This document shows positions 35,499-43,929 of a DNA stretch of 49,685 bases, in pieces. Source of the stretch: Cytophagales bacterium (lineage in GTDB: Bacteria; Bacteroidota; Bacteroidia; Cytophagales; Cyclobacteriaceae); contig SXYU01000093.1 of NCBI GenBank assembly GCA_005788235.1, positions 1-49,685 on the forward strand, in the 5' to 3' direction. Positions within the stretch are counted from its first letter, which is position 1. Each line of letters opens with the position of its first letter. The position numbers were made by a program, and so were the translations under genes. The notes below the pieces were generated by a model, which searched no databases, had not been told where the DNA came from, and saw only the letters and a program-made list of their open reading frames with translations.

Positions 35499-36600
35499 AT
35501 GACTTCAGACCAACTGAAAGACTTGAAAGCCCGCACATCGGCTTTGAGGAGGTATCTTTGACTATGATCGTAAGAAAGTAGAAATCCAAGACCTAGAGGC
35601 CGTATCCACCCAAGCAGACTTCTGGAACATCCCAGAAGAAGCAGAAAAAACAATGAAACAAATCCAAGTCAGAAAAGGCTGGACTTCCGCTTTTGAAAGC
35701 GTAGACCAGCAAATTCAGGATTTGGAAGTACTATTTGAATTTTTCACTGCAGGAGAAGTAACCGAAGAGGAGCTCAAAAAAGAATACCTACTGAGCAAGG
35801 AAGCAGTGGAAGAGCTTGAACTAAAAAAAATGCTCTCTGCCGAAGAAGATCAACTCAATGCAGTTATTGAAATAAACCCAGGTGCTGGGGGTACAGAAAG
35901 TAACGATTGGGCATCCATCCTCATGCGGATGTACATCATGTGGGGAGAAAAAAATGGCTACAAAGTACGTGAAATAGACTTGCAGCCCGGTGAAGTTGCT
36001 GGCATCAAGTCCGCCACCCTCCTCTTTGAAGGGCCATTAGCCTATGGCTTTTTAAAATCGGAAACAGGAGTACACCGACTTGTAAGAATCTCCCCTTTTG
36101 ATTCTGGAGGAAGAAGACATACATCCTTTGCTTCTGTATATGCCTACCCAGAGGTAGATGATTCGATCGAAATCGATATCAATCCTGGAGATATTGAATT
36201 GCACACTTCAAGATCTGGTGGCGCCGGTGGACAGAATGTAAACAAAGTAGAAACCAAGGTTCAATTAACACACAAGCCAACCGGTATTGTGGTCGTGTGC
36301 CAAGTGGAGCGCTCACAGCTTGCCAACCGGGAGTTAGCCATGCAGATGTTAAAGTCTAGGCTCTATCAATTGGAGCTGGAAAAAAGAAATGCAGAAATCG
36401 CTAAAATTGAATCTTCAAAACTAAGGGTAGATTTTGGTTCCCAAATCCGAAACTATGTACTCCACCCTTACAAGTTGGTAAAAGATAACCGCACCAGTCA
36501 TGAAACCTCCGATGCTCAAGGCGTCCTAGATGGAGGGCTTAATGAATTTATGAAGGCATTTCTTCTTGCACAAAGCGAGGAAAGTGCAAACCAAGACTAA
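35499..36600 (+). CDS. prfB: Peptide chain release factor 2 with programmed +1 frameshift
   Basis: The gene is read in two frames. ATG at 35499 opens 20 codons ending CTT then TGA at 35559-35561. The ribosome shifts +1 on CTT and continues with GAC at 35560 to the stop at 36600, giving 366 residues. The stop-codon recognition tripeptide SPF is at about 198-200 and the catalytic GGQ at about 243-245, both intact. RF2 ends translation at UGA and UAA. Because UGA sits in its own frame, low RF2 raises frameshifting and its own synthesis. A terminator follows at 36607-36635. Confidence 0.96.
35547..35562 (+). promoter_or_regulatory. prfB programmed +1 frameshift site
   Basis: AGGAGG (35547-35552) is an internal Shine-Dalgarno-like sequence placed three bases before CTT TGA C (35556-35562). 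This is the classic RF2 autoregulatory slippery site. It is notable here because strong Shine-Dalgarno sequences are otherwise rare in this window. Confidence 0.95.
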
Positions 36601-36606
36601 GGTACC

Positions 36607-36635
36607 AGGCCGAGGAAATCATCTTCGGCCTTTTC
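36607..36635 (+). terminator. Intrinsic terminator after prfB
   Basis: AGGCCGA (36607-36613) and TCGGCCT (36625-36631) form a 7-bp GC-rich stem with an 11-nt loop, followed by TTTCATT. It starts 7 bp after the prfB stop. The T tract is short, so efficiency may be moderate. Confidence 0.62.
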
Positions 36636-36650
36636 ATTACTCCCAATCCC

Positions 36651-37835
36651 ATGAGGCTACTACCCTCTTTTTTTACGCTTGATTTCTTTCTACTCTGCTT
36701 GAGTAGTTTTTTATTTTTTTCAAGCTTCAACATGATCATTCCAGAGCTGCCAGCTTACCTCAGCTCCATGGGAGGAGAATCCTATAAAGGATGGATTATT
36801 GCCCTTTTTACCCTATCTGCTGGACTCTCGAGGCCCTTTAGCGGAAAGCTTGCCGATAAAATTGGGCGAATTCCCGTGATGATTTTTGGGGCTAGTGTCT
36901 GCTTTGTGGTTGGCTTAGGCTACCCACTCCTTCACTTTGTAAGTGGCTTTTTATTTCTCCGATTTGCACACGGTTTTTCTGCTGGCTTCACCCCAACAGG
37001 TACATCGGCTTATGTTGCCGATACGGTCCCATTTGCGCAGCGTGGAGAAGCCTTGGGAATTCAATCGCTTTTTGGTTCCTTGGGAATGGCTGCGGGTCCT
37101 GCACTTGGAGGGTGGATAGCAAGTATCTGGCACATCAACATACTTTTCTATGCTGCAGCCTTTACGGCAATTTTTTCAATACTCATTTTGATTCGTCTGA
37201 AAGAAACGCTACCTAAAAAAGAAGCCCTCAGACTAGAGCTCTTTAAGTTGGACAAAAACGAAATCCTAGAAAAAAGAGTGCTACTTCCTTCCACCATCTT
37301 ATTTCTGTCTGTCTTTTCCTTTGGGGTAGTCCTTACCTTGGTTCCTGATCTTTCTAGCTACCTTGGAATCAAAAATAAAGGGCTATTCTTTGCCATATTT
37401 ACACTCTCTTCACTTGGTGTTCGGTTGATTGCTGGGCGAGCATCCGATCGAGTCGGACGAGTGAGGGTGATGCGTGTAGCGAGCGCCGTCATGGTCTTGG
37501 CCATGATTGCCGTGGCTTTTGCTACAACCAAAATCATGTTGCTCGGTGGAGCCGTGCTCTTTGGAGCTGCAGTCGGCATGTATAGCCCTACAACTACGGC
37601 CTGGGTAGTAGATCGGTCCCTTGATAATTATAGAGGTAGAGCCTTAGCCACCATGTATATTTTCCTAGAATTAGGAATCGGACTAGGTGCCCTTGTATCT
37701 AGCTGGTTGTACAACAACAAGGCGGAAAATTTTCAAACAGCCTTTTTGTTTTCTGCAGGAGTTGCTTTTCTGGGATTTCTGCTTTTGATTTTCACCAAAA
37801 GCGACCGAAAACTAGAATCGCTATCAGTAACCTAG
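36651..37835 (+). CDS. Major facilitator superfamily transporter
   Basis: 394 residues with twelve predicted membrane helices. Loop 2-3 carries the MFS motif A as GKLADKIGRIPVM (about 64-76), and a partial repeat GRASDRVGRVRVM occurs in the second half. The type resembles drug or sugar efflux proteins of the MFS-1 group; the substrate is unknown. It lies just after the prfB terminator, and its 3' end overlaps the convergent M24 peptidase gene by 12 bp. Confidence 0.9.
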   Translation: MRLLPSFFTLDFFLLCLSSFLFFSSFNMIIPELPAYLSSMGGESYKGWIIALFTLSAGLSRPFSGKLADKIGRIPVMIFGASVCFVVGLGYPLLHFVSGFLFLRFAHGFSAGFTPTGTSAYVADTVPFAQRGEALGIQSLFGSLGMAAGPALGGWIASIWHINILFYAAAFTAIFSILILIRLKETLPKKEALRLELFKLDKNEILEKRVLLPSTILFLSVFSFGVVLTLVPDLSSYLGIKNKGLFFAIFTLSSLGVRLIAGRASDRVGRVRVMRVASAVMVLAMIAVAFATTKIMLLGGAVLFGAAVGMYSPTTTAWVVDRSLDNYRGRALATMYIFLELGIGLGALVSSWLYNNKAENFQTAFLFSAGVAFLGFLLLIFTKSDRKLESLSVT

Positions 37836-39173
37836 GTAGTCACTTTTTCGCGGAATGGCGAGAATAGATTTTTGACGACCATTGTAGTACGTTACTTTTT
37901 TACCATCAAAATAAGCCCCTTCTTCAAGCATTACGCGAACATCCTTGTTCCATTCTTTAACGAAGACCACAGCATTCAACTCAATGGCATAGCCCGTATG
38001 GGCATGCATCGGAAAATCTCCTGCACCCGGCGTATCCCCTTGATTATCCCACATCCCAATGGTAGGGCCAGCTGAATGCCCATAGAAACCCAAGGGATGG
38101 GTATAAATACTTCCTTTGATCCCCTCTTTTGCCATTTGGTCTCGTGCAGACTTCAAAATTTGGTTGCCTGTTTTTCCAGTGGTAAAATTGGTGGTAAGGA
38201 TATCCTGCAAGCGATTACCCACCTTCAAGGCATCTTGCAAGTAGGCTGGAACTTCGGTTTCGCCAGCCTTGAGCACATAGGCCAACTCCTGTGTATCTGT
38301 ATTCAGGCGCAAATAGGTAATACCAAAATCAATATGCAGCAAATCCCCCGGAAGAATCACCTGTTCTGTGGGACGTATGGCAAAGGATCTAGAAGCCTCC
38401 TGAGAACTTGGATCTGGCCTTTGGATGTCCACTGTTGGGTGAAACCAGGTATCTAGCTTCATCTCTTTGATTTTCTCTCGGTAAAACCACACCACATCTT
38501 CGGTAGTAGTGACTCCCGGAGTGATCACCCGATCTGAAAGTCCTTCAGCAATGATGTAATGTGCCAATTCTTGAATGTGCTTGTAGGATGCCATTTCCGC
38601 TGCAGTTCGCGTTTCCAACCAGCGCACGGCTAGCGTCTGGGCAGAAACTATTTTAGCCTTCTCTTGAGCTGGAAGAATACGCATCAACTCCTCGTAATCG
38701 AAGTGCGTAAGTCCATCCGCATGGCCGTAATCCTTGGAGAAGTTCAGTCCGATTTTTTTGGGTTTCTTGGCTTCAATAAGCTCAAGTAATGCCTTCCACT
38801 GATCGGGTTGTTCTTCTGGATTCCATGCCTTTTTAAATGATTTACCTACATCGTAGCGCGCCACTGCATAGGTTTCTACAGGAGCATTTGGACTTGGCTG
38901 ATACATCAACAGGATGGTGCGTCTACGCGCAGCATGCCAAGTAGCTGGCAAGAGCGTCCGGATCACTGGATCCTCGTTGTATTCGCGGGAAACTACTATC
39001 CAAAAATCAATGCCCGTCTCAGTCATCAAGCTAGGCAATACTTGCTGGATACGATCTTCCAACCACCCGTCCACTACTGCTGCTTGCTCGCGAACAGAAA
39101 GTACAGCTGGCTCTTGGGCAAAGACTGGATAAATAAAAAAGGAAAAGGCGATGGAGAGCAGGAGTCGATTCAT
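37824..39173 (-). CDS. Secreted M24-family metallopeptidase (Xaa-Pro aminopeptidase-like)
   Basis: 449 residues from the ATG at 39173; the frame runs on upstream to 39197 but without a better start. A signal peptide is evident (about 1-20, ending PVFAQ). The N-terminal half is a creatinase-like domain, the C-terminal half the pita-bread fold: HIDFGITYL and NTDTQ supply Asp ligands, HPLGFYGHSAGP the His, and AIELNAVV and LEEGAYF the Glu residues. The enzyme would remove N-terminal residues before Pro in the periplasm or outside the cell. It is transcribed alone. Confidence 0.87.
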   Translation of the reverse strand: MNRLLLSIAFSFFIYPVFAQEPAVLSVREQAAVVDGWLEDRIQQVLPSLMTETGIDFWIVVSREYNEDPVIRTLLPATWHAARRRTILLMYQPSPNAPVETYAVARYDVGKSFKKAWNPEEQPDQWKALLELIEAKKPKKIGLNFSKDYGHADGLTHFDYEELMRILPAQEKAKIVSAQTLAVRWLETRTAAEMASYKHIQELAHYIIAEGLSDRVITPGVTTTEDVVWFYREKIKEMKLDTWFHPTVDIQRPDPSSQEASRSFAIRPTEQVILPGDLLHIDFGITYLRLNTDTQELAYVLKAGETEVPAYLQDALKVGNRLQDILTTNFTTGKTGNQILKSARDQMAKEGIKGSIYTHPLGFYGHSAGPTIGMWDNQGDTPGAGDFPMHAHTGYAIELNAVVFVKEWNKDVRVMLEEGAYFDGKKVTYYNGRQKSILAIPRKSDYLGY

Positions 39174-39240
39174 AAGGATAAATTTTTGAACCGTCAAGAT
39201 ACTTCTTCCCTCCTAAAAAAACACAGCCGCAGCTAGAAAT

Positions 39241-40587
39241 TTAGGAAAGGATTGTTGAGTTTATCTTCCTTTTACTTAGTCGATTAAATCGATACAGGAG
39301 CATTCCTGCAGTAAGTGTAAGCCCTATTAACAACCCAATCCAAATCCCCTTTTCTGCAAAACCCAAACTAAATGCAAAGAAATATCCTAGAGGAAGTCCA
39401 AGTCCCCAATAGGCTAAAAAAGTGACTAAGGTAGGCACCTTGACATCCTCTAAGCCACGAAGGACACCCAAGCCTACCACTTGGATTCCATCCGAAAGTT
39501 GAAATAATCCCGCCAAAACCAATAGCGAAGCAGCTAGCGAAATAACTTGTGGATCATCAATGTATAGTGTGGGTAGATAGAAGCGGAGCAAGAAAAATAG
39601 TAGCGCACAAACAAACATAAAGGTAGCTACCATTCCGAAAGCCACCATTCCTGCCTCCCGCATTCCTTTGAAGTCTTCTTTACCAATGTAATGACTGACA
39701 CGAATCATCCCAGCCGTAGCCAATCCTGTTGCCATCATGTAACTGATGGAAGCCAGGTTTAAGGCGATTTGATGTCCAGCGAGCGCATTGACACCAATCC
39801 AACCCATCATGATGGCTGCTGCACTAAAAGCGGATACCTCAAAAATAAATTGAAAGCCAGTAGGAACACCTATTTTCAAAATCCGCTGGCAAAGTGTCCA
39901 ATTGGGTTTGAATCGAAGAATTTGAATTTCAAAATCATGGTAGCGTTTTGATGTAAGCACATAGAAACCCATCAGCACCATCATTAATACACGAGAAATT
40001 AACGTTGCCCATGCAGCTCCCAAAAAACCAAGCTCAGGAAATCCCCAATGACCCCAGATCAACAACCAATTCAGAAATACATTGACCAGATTGGCAGCAA
40101 TGGTGATGAACATGGCTTGCTTGGTTTGCGATAGGCCTTCGACAAACTGCTTGAACGCTTGAAATACCATCAGCGGAACCATTGAGGCCGTGATGATCAA
40201 TAAAAAGGGCAATGCCAAAGCTTCTACTTCTTTAGGCTGATTTAATAAATTGAGATTTCTTGAAAATAAAAGAACCAAACCAAGCATTACAAGGCTTGTT
40301 AAAAAATTGATCAATAGGCTATTGCTAAAGAGTCTGGATATTTGGTTGGTTTTCCCCTTGCCATAGGCCTTGGATACTAAGGGCGTCAATCCCATCGAAA
40401 TCCCGATTCCAAACATGAGGAGTACAAAAAAAATACTGTTGGCTAGCGAGGAGGCAGCAAGTTCCAATGCACCCAAACGCCCAACCATCATGGAATCAGC
40501 AACGCCTACAGCTACTTGTCCTAGCTGACTGAGCATCACCGGATAAGCCAAAAGAAAAGTGGTTTTTACTTGTTCACGTACTGCCAT
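39241..40587 (-). CDS. MATE-family efflux transporter
   Basis: 448 residues with twelve membrane helices in two related bundles. The MatE pattern shows in the first helices (LLAYPVMLSQLGQVAVGVADSMMVG) and in the second half (GFQFIFEVSAFSAAAIMMGW). MATE proteins of the NorM type export cationic drugs in exchange for Na+ or H+. The gene starts 3 bp after the Nudix gene and is surely co-transcribed with it. Confidence 0.93.
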   Translation of the reverse strand: MAVREQVKTTFLLAYPVMLSQLGQVAVGVADSMMVGRLGALELAASSLANSIFFVLLMFGIGISMGLTPLVSKAYGKGKTNQISRLFSNSLLINFLTSLVMLGLVLLFSRNLNLLNQPKEVEALALPFLLIITASMVPLMVFQAFKQFVEGLSQTKQAMFITIAANLVNVFLNWLLIWGHWGFPELGFLGAAWATLISRVLMMVLMGFYVLTSKRYHDFEIQILRFKPNWTLCQRILKIGVPTGFQFIFEVSAFSAAAIMMGWIGVNALAGHQIALNLASISYMMATGLATAGMIRVSHYIGKEDFKGMREAGMVAFGMVATFMFVCALLFFLLRFYLPTLYIDDPQVISLAASLLVLAGLFQLSDGIQVVGLGVLRGLEDVKVPTLVTFLAYWGLGLPLGYFFAFSLGFAEKGIWIGLLIGLTLTAGMLLYRFNRLSKRKINSTILS

Positions 40588-40590
40588 GAT

Positions 40591-41133
40591 TTAATACCCT
40601 AAGACCCTAGCTACCCTCAAAATGGCAATTGCAGACAAGGAATCGGTAATTTTACCCTGCATCACCCAGTCCAATGCTTCCAAAAATGAAAGTTTTTTGA
40701 TGCTAATGTCTTCAGTATCTTCAAATTCTGGTTCGCCTTCAGTCAGTCCCTGAGCCAGATAAATATACCCCACCTCATCGGTCACTGAGTTGGAGGTATG
40801 GATTAACTGCAGCTCAGTCCATTGGCTAGCTGTCAGCCCTGTTTCTTCTTTCAATTCTCGCTTTGCAGAAGCCAGCGTATCCAGTTCCAGAGGGCCTCCA
40901 CCCATCGGAACTTCCCAAGAGTAGGCATCAAGCGCATAGCGGTATTGACCTACCAACCAAGTATTCCCTTCTTGATCAATCGGAAGGATGGCAATGGCTT
41001 TGTTTTTGAAATGGGTCTTGCCATAAATCCCATCCTTTCCTGCAGGGGTGATTACTTCGTGGTGCTCCACACGAATCCATGGATTCTCGTATACCGTTGA
41101 TTTGGATTTAGTTTTCCAGGGGTTTTCTGTCAT
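40591..41133 (-). CDS. Nudix hydrolase
   Basis: 180 residues from the ATG at 41133; the open frame continues to 41157 but would start inside a terminator hairpin. The Nudix helix is RELKEETGL, preceded by a glycine-rich strand MGGGPLELD; the Glu expected eight residues before the Arg is off by one, as in some ADP-ribose or sugar-nucleotide hydrolases. The N-terminal strand pattern resembles ADP-ribose pyrophosphatase. The exact substrate is unclear. It sits directly downstream of the Lrp terminator and 3 bp before the MATE gene. Confidence 0.88.
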   Translation of the reverse strand: MTENPWKTKSKSTVYENPWIRVEHHEVITPAGKDGIYGKTHFKNKAIAILPIDQEGNTWLVGQYRYALDAYSWEVPMGGGPLELDTLASAKRELKEETGLTASQWTELQLIHTSNSVTDEVGYIYLAQGLTEGEPEFEDTEDISIKKLSFLEALDWVMQGKITDSLSAIAILRVARVLGY

Positions 41134-41140
41134 GGTATTC

Positions 41141-41164
41141 AAAAAAAAGGGTGGCAAGCCACCC
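41141..41164 (-). terminator. Intrinsic terminator between lrp-like gene and Nudix gene
   Basis: On the minus strand GGGTGG, a short CTTG loop and CCACCC are followed directly by eight T residues (41148-41141). It lies 19 bp after the Lrp stop and ends only 7 bp before the Nudix ATG. Confidence 0.9.
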
Positions 41165-41183
41165 TAATATTCTTTTTGGCTAA

Positions 41184-41666
41184 TTAAGCTGGAATTGGAA
41201 GCACTTTCGAATCCTTAAAAGTAGAAAGAATCACCATGGATTGCATGGAGTCTACTTCTTTGATTTCAGAAACCTTTTCCAACATCAATTTTTGATAAGC
41301 CATGATGTCCTTGGCAATAATCTTTAAGATAAAATCGCCTGTTCCAGTGATATGGTGACATTCAATCACCTCCTGAATCAGGTTAATTTCTTTCATGAAT
41401 GCATCGATATTCCCCTTATTGTGGCCAATCAAGCTTACCAAAACGAAGGTGCTTACGCCCAATCCGATTTTCTCTGGATCCAACTTTGCGTGGTAACTTT
41501 TAATTATCCCTGATTGCTCTAGTTTTTTCACACGCTCCAAAGTAGGAGCAGGAGATAGTCCTATATCCTTTGAAAGTTGAGCATTGGTGATTTTGGCATT
41601 GCTCTGAAGTATTTCCAAAATACTCCGGTCAATTTTATCAAACTTAATTCGAATGCTGCTATCCAT
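41184..41666 (-). CDS. Lrp/AsnC family transcriptional regulator
   Basis: 160 residues. An N-terminal winged HTH (about 8-65) has LEILQSNAKITNAQLSKDIGLS and PTLERVKKLEQSGIIKSY, and a C-terminal RAM/ACT-like domain (about 75-150) has HHITGTGDFILKIIAKD. Such proteins bind amino acids and form octamers that regulate amino acid metabolism and transport, often repressing their own gene. A consensus promoter lies just upstream, and a strong terminator just downstream isolates it from the Nudix-MATE genes. The specific ligand is unknown. Confidence 0.93.
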   Translation of the reverse strand: MDSSIRIKFDKIDRSILEILQSNAKITNAQLSKDIGLSPAPTLERVKKLEQSGIIKSYHAKLDPEKIGLGVSTFVLVSLIGHNKGNIDAFMKEINLIQEVIECHHITGTGDFILKIIAKDIMAYQKLMLEKVSEIKEVDSMQSMVILSTFKDSKVLPIPA

Positions 41667-41697
41667 TTTTTTGCGCTTTACAAAATATTATGTGGTA

Positions 41698-41729
41698 CAA
41701 ATTTACAATAAATGATGAAAGTTCTACAA
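41698..41729 (-). promoter_or_regulatory. Promoter of the lrp-like gene
   Basis: On the minus strand TTG (41729-41727), a 21-bp spacer and TAAATTTG (41705-41698) match the Bacteroidota consensus. The predicted leader is about 25 nt. The rest of the 205-bp gap is AT-rich with no other structure that I can see. Confidence 0.62.
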
Positions 41730-41871
41730 GTAAGCGAATGTTTTTTAAGATAAAATCCGAATTTTGTTAAAGATTCCGTACAATAAAACGAATAATCGAC
41801 TTATTTAGATCTCATTGTTCCACGAATTCAAATTATCTATGGCAAACGAAAAAAATTAGGGTTAACCTTCC

Positions 41872-43059
41872 TTACAGTCTATTTTTTTTGATAAAATCTC
41901 TTGCTTCCTGATGCGCCGGATGCTTACGTTTTGCATACCTCTTCACTTGGTTGAAATAGGTTCTTGCCAAAGCTTTATTTTTTTCGGCAGTAGCAATCTT
42001 TCCTAAAGAAATCAAGGAGTACAAATAATAGCCACTCTCCTGCGATTCAGATTCTTCCCCAAGAGTTGCAGTCTTGGAATAATAGCGCTTTGCCTCTAGG
42101 ATATTTCCTACACGGTAATAGTATTCCCCCAAATAAAATGAAGCATAACGACCACTGGTGGCTTCGTATCCAAATTGCTTCTTCTCCATCCGGTCTATGA
42201 TTTCCAAGGATTGCTGCATGGCCTGCGTCCACTTTCCAGTCGTATAGAGGTAGCGCGCATAGGACCGGTGGAAATAGGGATTGTTAGGAAATTTTTCGTG
42301 AAGGTATTCCACTATTCTTAAGGCATCTTCTGGCCTTTTCTCCTCTGAACCGTACAACCTAAAAAGAAAGTATTGCGCTTCTACTCGTGTATAGAAAGCG
42401 TTTGACGCTACCTTTTCAAGTTGTGATAGACCCAGTTTTTTGTTTCCTTTTGGGAATAGTGCCAGCACGGGCTTCAACAAGGGATAATTCTCAGGAATCC
42501 ACACTGAGAAATAGTTGAATAAGGCATCACCTAACAGGAGTTCAGGGTTAAACTCCTGTTCTCCCCTACTCATTTCCATGTATTTCAACGCATTTTTCCC
42601 AGCAAATGTGGCCTTAGTCCAACTTTTACGTTCGCTATACAAGCGGCCTTGAAACCCATGCCCTGCCGCCAAAAAAAATGCCGCCTCCTTATTTTTAGGA
42701 TTCTGATTCAACATTTTTTCAGCTTTGGCATTGGCGCGGTCTAGGTATTGGATGAAAATATTGTCGTATCGCTTGTTATCGACATTAATTTCAATCCGCC
42801 ACCAGTAGCTAATAGCCATCAAAAAATCTGGTAAAGGATGCTCGGGATATTGGTACATGATCACAGCAAAATCCCGTTCCGCAGTGGCGAAATCAAAATT
42901 ATACATGCTATTAATCGACTTTGTAATTCGGTATTGCAATCCCCTATCCAAAAGCAAATAAGGACCATTTGCTGTTCCTGGTGCTTGTGCCTGTACCTTT
43001 TCTACAGGGAGGCACATAAAAAAAAGAAGAAAAGCAAGCAGATGAAAGACCTGACGCAT
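41872..43059 (-). CDS. Secreted tetratricopeptide-repeat protein
   Basis: 395 residues with an N-terminal signal peptide (about 1-24, ending VQAQ). The rest is almost entirely helical hairpins with TPR-like spacing: FDFATAERDFAVIMYQYPEHP, ALRIVEYLHEKFPNNPYFHRSYARYL and YYRVGNILEAKRYYSKTA. It should be periplasmic and act as a protein-binding scaffold; nothing in the neighbourhood names a partner. A TAGATTTG at 43089-43082 on the minus strand is a possible -7 element. It is divergent from an unknown membrane protein gene. Confidence 0.78.
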   Translation of the reverse strand: MRQVFHLLAFLLFFMCLPVEKVQAQAPGTANGPYLLLDRGLQYRITKSINSMYNFDFATAERDFAVIMYQYPEHPLPDFLMAISYWWRIEINVDNKRYDNIFIQYLDRANAKAEKMLNQNPKNKEAAFFLAAGHGFQGRLYSERKSWTKATFAGKNALKYMEMSRGEQEFNPELLLGDALFNYFSVWIPENYPLLKPVLALFPKGNKKLGLSQLEKVASNAFYTRVEAQYFLFRLYGSEEKRPEDALRIVEYLHEKFPNNPYFHRSYARYLYTTGKWTQAMQQSLEIIDRMEKKQFGYEATSGRYASFYLGEYYYRVGNILEAKRYYSKTATLGEESESQESGYYLYSLISLGKIATAEKNKALARTYFNQVKRYAKRKHPAHQEARDFIKKNRL

Positions 43060-43137
43060 AGCTCTTAGTTGGTTTACGCTGCAAATCTACGGTGAATTCA
43101 ATACAAACGTTTAGATTTACAGGGATAAGACGAGAAA

Positions 43138-43785
43138 ATGGCAACAGCACCATCCCCCTTGACTCAAAAAGTTTCAGAGGCCCTAGACTTTGATAAGCGA
43201 CTTTTCTTTGTTGTACTTGTACTTACCTTTCTTGTAATCAGATACTTGACGAATACGCTCGTATTAGAATCCATTCCTGATTCGGAACGATTGGAGGCTC
43301 AGGGTGACTTGCTATTTTTTCATATTTTTAACACGCTAAACTACCTTTGGACACCCTTTGCACTACTCTGGAAGTTTACTGTAATCGCCTTTCTTTTCTG
43401 GTCCATTGGCTTGACTATCGGATACAAAGTCAAATTTAAAGTGCTATGGCAATTCGCCTTAGTAGCCGAACTCATCTTTATTTTCCCCGAACTACTCCGC
43501 TTACTCTGGTACCTAAATCCTACGAGAACGGTGAGTTACCTGGAAATTCAAAATTTTGAGCCACTATCTGCTCTCTGGCTCCTGGGACCAGAAAATGTGC
43601 AAGAACGATTTCAATACCCCCTATCCTTACTAAATCTATTCGAAATTGGCTATGGAGTAGTATGGGTGGTTGGATTTCATACGCTTAGCCGTAGAAGCAT
43701 CCAAGAAAGCATTCCTGTGGTACTGCTGTCCTATTTCCTACCCTTATTGCTTTGGTTGGCATTTTATGCTGCCTCGTTCCGCTAA
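43138..43785 (+). CDS. Unknown multi-pass membrane protein
   Basis: 215 residues with about five hydrophobic segments (near 22-40, 65-90, 95-118, 165-185 and 190-212). The N-terminus is cytoplasmic-looking, and a loop of about 40 residues separates helices three and four. The layout recalls Yip1/DUF-type integral membrane proteins, but no diagnostic motif was recognised. Its stop overlaps the end of the convergent DUF2256 gene by 4 bp. Confidence 0.62.
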   Translation: MATAPSPLTQKVSEALDFDKRLFFVVLVLTFLVIRYLTNTLVLESIPDSERLEAQGDLLFFHIFNTLNYLWTPFALLWKFTVIAFLFWSIGLTIGYKVKFKVLWQFALVAELIFIFPELLRLLWYLNPTRTVSYLEIQNFEPLSALWLLGPENVQERFQYPLSLLNLFEIGYGVVWVVGFHTLSRRSIQESIPVVLLSYFLPLLLWLAFYAASFR

Positions 43786-43928
43786 GACGATTTTAATTTT
43801 TTAGCATCTCCCCTACAGCGGTCTGAGCAATATTTTACTTCTTCCCAGTTTTTTTCCCATTTTTTTCGCCACGTATAGGGACGGTTGCAAACCACACAGG
43901 TTTTCGTGGGTAAGTGTTGCTTTTTCAT
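43782..43928 (-). CDS. DUF2256 small zinc-ribbon protein
   Basis: 48 residues from the ATG at 43928. Four Cys at 11, 14, 34 and 38 (TCVVCNRP, then YCSDRCRG) form a likely zinc-binding ribbon, and the rest is basic with the WRKKW and WEEVKYCS pattern of DUF2256. The family has no proven function but is repeatedly found beside cryptochrome/photolyase genes. Here it starts one base after the photolyase stop, so the two are almost certainly one transcript. Confidence 0.9.
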   Translation of the reverse strand: MKKQHLPTKTCVVCNRPYTWRKKWEKNWEEVKYCSDRCRGDAKKLKSS

Positions 43929-43929
43929 G

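Noticed and set aside
40840-40900. An apparently broken Nudix box
   Set aside because: Only the upstream Glu spacing is off by one; the RELKEETGL helix is intact and such shifts occur within the superfamily, so it is not treated as an inactive enzyme.
41848-41871. GGTTAACC palindrome downstream of the TPR gene
   Set aside because: It is self-complementary with no loop, and the nearby T run alone does not make a terminator.
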